Positions 1-6,266 of a stretch of 7,873 bases of DNA are shown here, in pieces. Both the position numbers and the translations under genes were made by a program. Source of the DNA: Planctomycetota bacterium (GTDB lineage Bacteria; Planctomycetota; Planctomycetia; Pirellulales; Lacipirellulaceae); NCBI GenBank assembly GCA_022615465.1, contig JAKEGR010000028.1, forward strand, positions 1 to 7,873. Reading direction: 5' to 3'. The first letter of the stretch is position 1. Each line of letters opens with the position of its first letter. The notes beneath the pieces were generated by a model that was given only the letters and a program-made list of their open reading frames with translations, did no database searches and was not told where the DNA came from.

Positions 1-447
1 GGAGTCGCCACCAAACACTCGGGCGTCACGCAACGCCTGTTCAAGGATCGCGACCCCCTGTTCACGTTGGGCCGCATCGGGTGACGATAGCCGAATCTCC
101 CAATGATTCATGTCGACAACACCATGGACCGGCATACCGCTCTGGTCGCTGGCGCGACGGACCTCTACTGGATTCAGCTCCGACGGGCTGATCAATTCCA
201 TCCCGTCGTAGCCAATCTCCTTCTGCAACTGGAACTTCTCCAGCACACTGCCCGGGCCTTCGATCATGCCCCACTTGACGGCTTTGTAAATGCGTCCCTT
301 GCCTGCCACCGTGGATGCGGCGAGACCAGCCTCCGCGATTTCGCCACGAGCCAAGCGCGTTCGACCGATGGTGGCAACACCAGCCGCAATGCTGGTGGAC
401 ATTTGCAAGAACAATCGACGGTTAACAGGGATCGCTGCGGAATTCAT
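1..447 (-). CDS. Sugar phosphate isomerase/epimerase-like TIM-barrel protein with Tat signal (3' end outside the window)
   Basis: The minus strand is open from an ATG at 445-447 to the left edge, giving 149 residues with no stop, so the C-terminal part is missing. The N-terminus carries a twin-arginine motif, NRRLFLQ at residues 9-15, followed by a small hydrophobic stretch (MSTSIAAGVATIG). This suggests Tat export, as is common for this family in planctomycetes and verrucomicrobia. From about residue 52 the sequence (YKAVKWGMI, then LQKEIGYDGMEL, MPVHGVVDMNHWEI, and a helix QGVAILEQALRDARVFG) matches the first strands and helices of the xylose isomerase-like/AP endonuclease 2 TIM barrel, close to hydroxypyruvate isomerase-like proteins. 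Metal-binding residues normally lie later in the barrel and cannot be seen. The reading frame stays open upstream of the ATG, but the position of the RR motif favours this start; no strong ribosome site is visible. The substrate is unknown. The gene is divergent from the glycosidase gene. Confidence 0.85.
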   Translation of the reverse strand, partial: MNSAAIPVNRRLFLQMSTSIAAGVATIGRTRLARGEIAEAGLAASTVAGKGRIYKAVKWGMIEGPGSVLEKFQLQKEIGYDGMELISPSELNPVEVRRASDQSGMPVHGVVDMNHWEIRLSSPDAAQREQGVAILEQALRDARVFGGDS

Positions 448-657
448 CGCGAGGCAAAGGAGTTCTCTAGAGCCTGGCAGGCCGGGGAAGTAGTCTGATT
501 CTCCCCAAAACGCTGCCCTGATGCAAGCACGGGGAACGCTTGGTACACCCGATCCGTTTTCCTGTTTGATTTCCGCGAAGATGGCGACTAAACTGCCCCT
601 CAAGCTTGAAACAGAGCAAGATCAGTCTCAGAGGCTGTACGGAACGTATCGGTTTGC

Positions 658-676
658 GACAGGCGAGCCGCCTGTC
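658..676. repeat. Perfect 19-base palindrome upstream of the glycosidase gene
   Basis: Bases 658-665 pair perfectly with 669-676 (8 bp, seen directly), leaving the 3-base loop AGC. The palindrome is followed by ACTACGG. It ends 17 bases before the ribosome binding site of the glycosidase gene, so it lies in the promoter or the 5' leader. Its geometry and its GCCTGT(N)CTAC tail match the palindromes at 5990-6035, so I read it as another copy of the same REP-like family with a different stem core. There is no T-tract, so it is not a normal intrinsic terminator. The rest of the 448-703 divergent region holds no gene or clear promoter that I could support. Confidence 0.6.
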
Positions 677-693
677 ACTACGGCATATGATCT

Positions 694-700
694 GAGGTGA
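694..700 (+). promoter_or_regulatory. Ribosome binding site for the glycosidase gene
   Basis: GAGGTGA ends three bases before the ATG at 704. The GAGG core lies six bases from the start, which is good Shine-Dalgarno spacing. It is the main reason to accept this ATG in spite of the unusually long region before the hydrophobic signal segment. Confidence 0.6.
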
Positions 701-703
701 CAA

Positions 704-3700
704 ATGACGGATGACGCGGTAAAGAACAATAGGTCAGGGACACACTTGCCGGTTGTGCCATCCCTCCTTCACCGAACTCGGCGAGGTTACCCTGGGACGT
801 TGTTTTTCAGGGCCGTCAACGGTTTCCGCCCGTGGCTGTGCGTCGTCGGCCTGTTCGCCGGTTTGAGCATCCTATCCGTTTTGCCGGCGCAAACGCCGCC
901 CGGCGACTCCGAGTCACAGTTCCTCAGCGATCAGCCAGAGTTGATTCTCGCCAGCACGCAAAGCTGGGGCGAACTCGGCTGGAACGTCGCGGCGCACGCG
1001 GGTGACAAACCGGGCGAACTGCTCCGCATCGGCGAGCGATCGTTCACGAAGGGCCTCGGCCACCACGCCAACGGTGCGATCACCGTCCTGCTCGACGGCG
1101 AGTTCAGCGAGTTCGACGCGAAAGTCGGTCTCCAGCCTTGCGCCGCCATCGGCTCCGTGATTTTCCGCGTGATCGTGGATGGCGAGCCGCGTTTTGAAAG
1201 CCGCGTGCTGCACTCCGGCGATGCGCCCGTGGCGGTGCATGTGTCGGTCGCGGGCGCGATGGAGTTGCGTCTCGAAGCCGCTGATGCCGGCGACAGCATC
1301 GGTTGCGACATGGCCAACTGGGGCGACGCGCGCCTGACACGATCCACCAGCCGCGTCACCGACCGCGCAGAGAAACGTGTGGACATCGGCCGGTTTGGTC
1401 GCGTCGTGACGTGGGATCCAAATCGCAGCGACGGCGCGCGCGCCGACCGCATCCAGGAATTTCACGCCGAGGATTTGTTTCTCGACCGCGATCTGGCGGC
1501 AGACGCGACCGGCCGATTCGCTGTGCCGGTGGCGGCCAACCAACTCGGCTGCGTGGGGCTGCAATGGCTGAATCGCCGCGCGCTCCGCGAAGTGCGACTT
1601 CCCTTCGCCGACGCGGCGCAAGTGCCCCCGACCAACGCCGTACGCGTCGAAGGTTGGGACGGAGAATCGGCGTGGCAGGGTGAATTCAAGCCTCTGGCGG
1701 GAAACTTGGAACGCGACGGCGACGAGTTGGTGTTTCACGTCGCCGCCAAGGCCGAGAAGGGCGGGTTGTTGCAAACGCGAAAAGTGAGGTGGATCTTTCC
1801 AGCGCCGAACGGCGCGCCGCTCGTGCGCCGGCCGCTGGCCTACACGCGCTCGCGCTGGGCGGTGACGAATCTCGTGGTACAAGTCGCGAACGCGGACAAG
1901 CAAGCCAGGGCTGAGGTGGAGATCACGAACGGTGAATTGTTGCCACCGACGGCAGGCGCATCGCTTCGATGGAAGGCACATTCGCCACTGCGGCTGGAGG
2001 TCCGCTACGCGAGGCTGTCTCCACTCAAGTCCGATCCGACGGTGCTTCAATTCCGCCTGCCCAGCGGCGCGTTTGGCGTGGCGGTGGAGGACGTGTTGAG
2101 CCACGGCTCGGTGTACCTGCCCGAGCACGGGCTGTTGGTTACGACCGATCCGTCTCGCATGACCATCGCCGAAGCGCAACAAAAAATGGCGGCCTCCAAA
2201 ACGGTCCTCGAGGAAGTGCGCCAGATGCCCGACCAGACTTTTGCGCAGGCGATGGCGAAGACGCATCACGCCGTGCAAAATACCGGGCCGGTGATGCTGT
2301 CGTTGGCCTGCGACAACGCAAAGTTTGTCGTCGAGCGGGATGGCTGCGTGCGCTTTCATGCGGCCACCGTCACCGGCACGGACTGGTTGAAGGACGCGGG
2401 CGAACTGCGGCCGGAGTTTGGCCAGGGTACCGCGGAATTGGTCACGCGCCAACTCAATGGCGGCTGGCTGCCGTCTCCGGTGCTGACATTTCGTAACGGA
2501 GGCGTGACGTATGCCGAGCGCGCGTTCGTGGCGCCGTGCGATGAATCTGGCGCCAATCCCGCGAGGCTCAACCGCCGTTCGGTGTGCGTGACCGAGTTCA
2601 CGCTAACCAACGAGCAACCGACTGCGGCTTCGGCCCGGCTGGCGCTGAACTTCGTCGTCAATAGCCGCGAGCAAACACCGGCGAAAGCAGCGAAATGTCC
2701 CCAAGGCTGGCTCGTGACGGACGAACGCGGGCCGCTCGCACTGGTCACGAGCGCGGCAGACAGCGGGCTGACGGCGACCGCGGAGGGCGGCGCGGTGTTA
2801 TTCGCGGGCACGTTGCCTCCACACGGCACCGCGCGTTGCGTAGTTTTCTTGCGTTCACGCGATGAAGACTTACTGAGCCTGCCGCCGGTCGCGAGTCTCC
2901 GCGCCGCATTCGAGTCGCATTGGAACGCCGCGCTCGCGCCGGCCATGCAAATCGAGACTCCAGATCCGTTGCTCAACAACATCATCCGTTCGTCGCAAGT
3001 GCGGTGTCTCATCGCCGCTCGCAACGAGGCGGACGGCCAGCGTGTCGCGGCTTGGGCGGCCGCCATGAGCTACGGGCCGTTGGAGAGCGAGGCCCATTCG
3101 GTCATTCGCGGGATGACGTTTTTTGGTCACGAGGATTTCTCCCGGCGCAGTCTCGATTTCTTCATCCACCGCTACAACACGAACGGTTTTCTCACCACCG
3201 GCTACACGACCTTCGGCACGGCCTGGCATCTCTGGACCGTGGGCGAACATTACCAGCTTCATCACGACCCTGCGTGGCTGCGCGCCGCGGCCCCGGAACT
3301 GGCTCGCGTCGGCGAATGGATCGTGCGTCAAACGGACAAGACCACGCTGCCCGGAGCCGAAGGCCGGCCGGAGTCTGGGCTGATGCCGCCCGGCGTCATC
3401 GCGGATTGGAACGCGTTCGCCTATCACTTTGCGAACAACGCCTACTATTACGCCGCGTTGCGCGAACTGGGAGCGATGCTCTCGGAAATGCAGGATCCCC
3501 GCGGCGCGGTGTTCACGGAGCGCGCCCGCCAGTTGCGCGAGAACACGCTGCGCGCCTATCACTGGACGCAGGCGCGGTCGCCGGCGGTCGCGTTGCGCAA
3601 TGGCTCGTGGACGCCGCATTATCCGTCGCAGGTTCACAGCCCTGGCGCGCTGGGCGACTTTTTCCCCGGCCAGGATGCCGGACGCAGTTGGTGTTACGAC

Positions 3701-4417
3701 GTGGAGATCGGCGCACATCAACTCGTGCCCACCGGCGTCATGGAAGCGAACAGTCGCGAGGTCGAACGCATGTTGGAGCACATGGAAGACGTGCAGTTCC
3801 TGGCCGACGGCTGGTTCGATTATCCCGCCACGATGAATCAGGCGGACTGGTTTAACCTCGGCGGCTTCTCGAAGGTGCAACCTTACTACACGCGCAACGC
3901 TGAGATTTACGCGATGCGCGACGAGGTGAAGCCGTTCCTGCGATCCTACTTCAACTCGCTTGCCGCCTTGCTCAATCCGGAAGTGCTCACGATGTGGGAA
4001 CATTTCAACCACAGCGGCGCGTGGGACAAGACGCATGAGACGGGGTACTTCCTGCACCAGACGCGCGCAATGCTCGTCCAGGAACGCGGCGACGAACTCT
4101 GGCTTGCGCCGCTCATCACGAACAACTGGCTTGCGGACGGCATGAGCGTCGCCGTGACAAACGCGCCGACGCGATTCGGTCGCGTCGGCTATCGTCTCAC
4201 GTCGCACGCGCGGGACGGCGTCATCGAAGCGCGCATCGAACTGCCCGCGCGTTCCGCGCCAAAAGCCATCGTGCTCCGGTTGCGCCATCCCGGCGGGAAA
4301 ACGCTGCGCGCCGTCACGGTCAATGCCCAGTCGCACGCTGATTTCGACCCGCGGAAGGAAACCGTCCGCATCATCCCTGGTGCCGCCACACCCATCTCCG
4401 TGCGCGCAAGCTATTGA
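704..4417 (+). CDS. Secreted NPCBM-domain protein with six-hairpin glycosidase-like catalytic region
   Basis: This 1237-residue protein is predicted to be exported. A hydrophobic segment at about residues 44-61 (WLCVVGLFAGLSILSVLPAQ) fits a signal peptide or membrane anchor, preceded by an unusually long arginine-containing N-terminus. Residues about 80-212 form an NPCBM carbohydrate-binding module: KGLGHHA at 116-122, then a GSVIFRVIVDGEP strand, and a closing DMANWGDARL at about 202-211. Residues about 215-745 are mostly beta-rich and unassigned, with a helical stretch near 486-525. From about 748 the sequence is helical and resembles an (alpha/alpha)6 six-hairpin glycosidase, with conserved-looking blocks GPLESEAHS (791-799), ADWNAFAYHFANNAYYYAAL (from 900), CYDVEIGAHQ (997-1006) and MWEHFNHSGAWDKTHETGYF (from 1097). 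A C-terminal beta domain spans about 1145-1237. Acidic residues in those blocks (E794, E796, D901, E1001, E1099, E1112) are possible catalytic residues, but I cannot choose among them. The GH family and the substrate are not determined. An alternative start is TTG at 800, which would give a classical short signal peptide. Confidence 0.8.
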   Translation: MTDDAVKNNRSGTHLPVVPSLLHRTRRGYPGTLFFRAVNGFRPWLCVVGLFAGLSILSVLPAQTPPGDSESQFLSDQPELILASTQSWGELGWNVAAHAGDKPGELLRIGERSFTKGLGHHANGAITVLLDGEFSEFDAKVGLQPCAAIGSVIFRVIVDGEPRFESRVLHSGDAPVAVHVSVAGAMELRLEAADAGDSIGCDMANWGDARLTRSTSRVTDRAEKRVDIGRFGRVVTWDPNRSDGARADRIQEFHAEDLFLDRDLAADATGRFAVPVAANQLGCVGLQWLNRRALREVRLPFADAAQVPPTNAVRVEGWDGESAWQGEFKPLAGNLERDGDELVFHVAAKAEKGGLLQTRKVRWIFPAPNGAPLVRRPLAYTRSRWAVTNLVVQVANADKQARAEVEITNGELLPPTAGASLRWKAHSPLRLEVRYARLSPLKSDPTVLQFRLPSGAFGVAVEDVLSHGSVYLPEHGLLVTTDPSRMTIAEAQQKMAASKTVLEEVRQMPDQTFAQAMAKTHHAVQNTGPVMLSLACDNAKFVVERDGCVRFHAATVTGTDWLKDAGELRPEFGQGTAELVTRQLNGGWLPSPVLTFRNGGVTYAERAFVAPCDESGANPARLNRRSVCVTEFTLTNEQPTAASARLALNFVVNSREQTPAKAAKCPQGWLVTDERGPLALVTSAADSGLTATAEGGAVLFAGTLPPHGTARCVVFLRSRDEDLLSLPPVASLRAAFESHWNAALAPAMQIETPDPLLNNIIRSSQVRCLIAARNEADGQRVAAWAAAMSYGPLESEAHSVIRGMTFFGHEDFSRRSLDFFIHRYNTNGFLTTGYTTFGTAWHLWTVGEHYQLHHDPAWLRAAAPELARVGEWIVRQTDKTTLPGAEGRPESGLMPPGVIADWNAFAYHFANNAYYYAALRELGAMLSEMQDPRGAVFTERARQLRENTLRAYHWTQARSPAVALRNGSWTPHYPSQVHSPGALGDFFPGQDAGRSWCYDVEIGAHQLVPTGVMEANSREVERMLEHMEDVQFLADGWFDYPATMNQADWFNLGGFSKVQPYYTRNAEIYAMRDEVKPFLRSYFNSLAALLNPEVLTMWEHFNHSGAWDKTHETGYFLHQTRAMLVQERGDELWLAPLITNNWLADGMSVAVTNAPTRFGRVGYRLTSHARDGVIEARIELPARSAPKAIVLRLRHPGGKTLRAVTVNAQSHADFDPRKETVRIIPGAATPISVRASY

Positions 4418-4487
4418 AGCCATGAAACGACGCGCGGATATTGCGATTCAGTTGGCTGGAATGTTGTCGAAAATAGCGTGTTTTCGT

Positions 4488-5867
4488 TCAGCACTCGGTC
4501 ACGGCCACGGCCAAACCGCCACGGGATGTCTCCTTATACTTGGTGAGCATATCGCGTCCCGTCTCACTCATGGTGCGGACGACGCGATCCAGCGACACAC
4601 GGTGCTGGCCGTCACTGCGCAGGGCCATCCGCGAGGCGTTGATCGCCTTCACGGCCCCCATCGCGCACCGTTCAATGCATGGCACTTGCACCAACCCGCC
4701 GATCGGGTCGCAGGTGAGGCCAAGATTGTGCTCCATGCCGATCTCGGCCGCCATCTCGACTTGCGGGACGCTGCCACCGAGCACTTCCGTGAGTGCCCCG
4801 GCCGCCATCGAACAGGCAACGCCCACTTCGCCCTGACAACCAACCTCCGCACCGGAGATTGAGGCATTAAGCTTGTACAAAATTCCGATCGCCCCGGCGG
4901 TGAGCAAAAACCGAACCACGCCATCCCCAGTCGCTCCTTGCGCGAATTGCCAATAGTAGTGTAATACGGCCGGGATAATACCAGCAGCGCCGTTCGTGGG
5001 CGCTGTCACGACCCGACCCGCCGAGGCGTTTTCCTCGCTCACGGCAAGCGCAAACAGGTTGATCCAATCCATCGCGGCGAGCGGGTCGGGGGCCGCATCG
5101 TCACCGCGCACCGAGAGTTGGCGAAACAAATCCGGCGCCCGTCGACGAACTTTCAAGCCGCCAGGTAAGACGCCTTGCTGTCGGCAGCCGCGCACTACGC
5201 ATTCCTGCATCACTTGCCAACGCTTTAACAGCCCGGCGCGGATGTCTGCTTCTGAACGCCAACACCGCTCGTTGACGAGCGTCATTTCGCTGACCGACAA
5301 CCCGGATGCCGCGGCCATTCGCAACAGGTCGTCCCCCGTACGATAAGGGTACGGCAACTCTGTTTCGTCCGGCGACAACTGGTCTGCGGCGGCGTCCATT
5401 TCATCGACCACGAATCCGCCGCCAATCGAAAAGCACGTGGTTTCCAGGAGCAAATTGCCTGCCGCGTCGTAGGCGGTAAATCGCATGCCGTTCGGATGCT
5501 GCGGTAGCGACTCCTTACGCAGAAACAGCAGTTGCGCCTCCTCATCAAACGGAATCGTCGGGCCGTTGACGAGCGTAAGGCGGCGGCTCTCGCGTATCGA
5601 CGCTACGCGCAACTCGACTTCATCCGGATCAATCTCCTCGGGCGTTGCCCCTTCGAGCCCCAGCAGCAATGCCTTGTCGGTCCCATGTCCCTTGCCCGTG
5701 AGCGCCAGCGATCCATAAAGCCGCACCTGAACCCCGGTGCATTGATCCAGCACTCCCTGGGCGCGCAGCTTTTCGACAAATCGCCGCGCCGCCCGCATCG
5801 GCCCAATTGAGTGCGAACTCGACGGCCCAATCCCGATCGTGAACAGATCAAGAACGCTAACGGCCAT
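4488..5867 (-). CDS. sdaA: L-serine dehydratase, iron-sulfur dependent, single-chain
   Basis: The protein has 459 residues from the ATG at 5865-5867, near the usual length for single-chain bacterial enzymes. It converts L-serine to pyruvate and ammonia in the cytoplasm, using a [4Fe-4S] cluster instead of PLP. The N-terminal domain opens with [21 protein letters not shown] (GPSSSH at 14-19), the family signature. The C-terminal catalytic domain contains [39 protein letters not shown] and [19 protein letters not shown]. Cys344, Cys386 and Cys397 are the expected cluster ligands; each is one position from those I recall for the Legionella enzyme (343, 385, 396). The protein ends in cysteine (Cys459), equivalent to the C-terminal cysteine that occupies the fourth iron in that structure. 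A longer reading from a TTG at 5900 adds eleven residues before the conserved start and is less likely. No strong ribosome site is visible for either start. The gene converges with the glycosidase gene and is not in an operon here. Confidence 0.95.
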   Translation of the reverse strand: MAVSVLDLFTIGIGPSSSHSIGPMRAARRFVEKLRAQGVLDQCTGVQVRLYGSLALTGKGHGTDKALLLGLEGATPEEIDPDEVELRVASIRESRRLTLVNGPTIPFDEEAQLLFLRKESLPQHPNGMRFTAYDAAGNLLLETTCFSIGGGFVVDEMDAAADQLSPDETELPYPYRTGDDLLRMAAASGLSVSEMTLVNERCWRSEADIRAGLLKRWQVMQECVVRGCRQQGVLPGGLKVRRRAPDLFRQLSVRGDDAAPDPLAAMDWINLFALAVSEENASAGRVVTAPTNGAAGIIPAVLHYYWQFAQGATGDGVVRFLLTAGAIGILYKLNASISGAEVGCQGEVGVACSMAAGALTEVLGGSVPQVEMAAEIGMEHNLGLTCDPIGGLVQVPCIERCAMGAVKAINASRMALRSDGQHRVSLDRVVRTMSETGRDMLTKYKETSRGGLAVAVTEC

Positions 5868-5923
5868 GAGTGTGCGTTCCGCTCGAGGATGATGAAACAA
5901 CCGTTGATGACCGCGACCGATAC

Positions 5924-5953
5924 GGTAATTCTACCTTTCACCTGTCAAAGGTA
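5924..5953 (-). promoter_or_regulatory. Possible sdaA promoter/operator dyad
   Basis: TACCTTT (5932-5938) and AAAGGTA (5947-5953) form a perfect 7-base inverted repeat with an 8-base spacer, and another GGTA lies at 5924-5927. On the minus strand a perfect TTGACA hexamer (plus positions 5943-5948) overlaps the dyad. At 17-base spacing the -10 position reads CCGTAT, which is poor. The arrangement suits a repressor or activator site about 60-85 bases upstream of sdaA, but the promoter assignment is weak and is my inference from spacing only. Confidence 0.25.
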
Positions 5954-5954
5954 A

Positions 5955-6074
5955 TATACTCGCGAGGGTCGAAACTTGAGCTTTCGTAACACAGGCTTCC
6001 AGCCTGTGAATCACGACACACGCTGGAAGCCTGTGCTACTGGAAAAACGGCAATTCGTTACCGTCGCGAGTATA
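5955..6074. mobile_element. Putative MITE-like element bounded by 15-base inverted repeats
   Basis: TATACTCGCGAGGGT at 5955-5969 and ACCGTCGCGAGTATA at 6060-6074 are inverted repeats matching at 14 of 15 positions, the outer 11 perfectly. They enclose about 90 bases that contain the facing palindromes and a small CGAAA/TTTCG hairpin (5970-5986). Both ends finish in TA. If that TA is a target duplication, the element proper would be 5957-6072, as for IS630/Tc1-mariner-type insertion. No transposase is encoded, so it could only be non-autonomous. A REP-type cluster with a chance or functional outer inverted repeat is the main alternative. Confidence 0.35.
5990..6035. repeat. Facing pair of REP-like palindromes
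   Basis: The first palindrome (5990-6008) has a perfect 8-bp stem, CACAGGCT/AGCCTGTG, around the loop TCC. The second (6017-6035) has the same design with loop GGA and one stem mismatch. They are also inverted copies of each other: 5990-6003 is the exact reverse complement of 6022-6035 (14 bases). The DNA or RNA could therefore fold either as two small hairpins or as one 14-bp stem with an 18-base loop. The second copy is followed by CTACTGG, resembling the tail of the 658-676 palindrome. The two arms translate as TGFQPV and WKPVL, a pattern I recognise from small spurious ORFs in planctomycete and verrucomicrobial genomes. Confidence 0.8.
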
Positions 6075-6254
6075 GCGTATTTCTCGAGGAAAATAGCACT
6101 CCCTTGGACGCTGGAGTATTCATCCCTATCCAGGGCTTTTCGGATCGCGGCGGGAACGGGACAATGGCTCCTGAGGGAGATCCAAAAGGTTTGGGCGATC
6201 GCAGTTCACTACTGAGTACCGATCACTTCCGCACTGGCAGCCGTACTATCCCAT

Positions 6255-6258
6255 GGAG
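6255..6258 (+). promoter_or_regulatory. Ribosome binding site for the beta-propeller gene
   Basis: GGAG lies eight bases before the ATG at 6267 and supports that start, which also places a signal peptide exactly at the N-terminus. Confidence 0.6.
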
Positions 6259-6266
6259 ATGCAATC

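Larger units (their letters stand above)
5868..6266. other. Divergent intergenic region between sdaA and the beta-propeller gene
   Basis: This 399-base stretch must hold the promoters of both flanking genes. It contains, from left to right, a GGTA/TACC-rich dyad region (5924-5953), an inverted-repeat-bounded element (5955-6074) with two facing palindromes, and about 190 bases (6075-6266) in which I see no repeat, RNA or convincing reading frame other than the ribosome site at 6255-6258. Short open frames crossing it (for example 5976-6215) begin at TTG and are explained by the palindromes, which translate to GFQPV and WKPVL. No clear sigma-70 promoter could be assigned to the propeller gene. 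Confidence 0.6.

Noticed and set aside
103..498. 131-codon plus-strand frame opposite the isomerase-like gene
   Set aside because: The minus strand encodes a clear Tat signal and TIM-barrel sequence across the same bases, so the plus frame is a shadow.
467..703. 78-codon minus-strand frame in the divergent intergenic region
   Set aside because: No ribosome site, no recognisable motif, and it would cover the whole promoter region of the glycosidase gene, including the palindrome.
914..2452. 512-codon antisense reading frame opposite the glycosidase gene
   Set aside because: Long antisense frames are expected opposite GC-rich coding sequence. The translation is arginine/histidine-rich with no recognisable domain, and the sense strand has a coherent domain order.
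2870..4423. 517-codon antisense reading frame opposite the glycosidase gene
   Set aside because: Same explanation as for the other antisense frame: composition-driven, no family resemblance, and it covers the clearly helical barrel region of the sense protein.
4468..4486. CGAAAAT/GTTTTCG hairpin in the convergent gap just after the sdaA stop
   Set aside because: The position would suit a bidirectional terminator, but the stem has only two G-C pairs and a G-T wobble, so it is probably too weak to call.
5868..5900. Upstream TTG start for sdaA at 5900
   Set aside because: It adds eleven residues with no family counterpart. The ATG at 5867 starts directly before the conserved [16 protein letters not shown] segment.
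5976..6215. 79-codon plus-strand reading frame beginning at TTG
   Set aside because: It runs through both palindromes, whose arms give GFQPV and WKPVL. It has no ribosome site and no downstream protein-like sequence, so I treat it as a repeat artefact.
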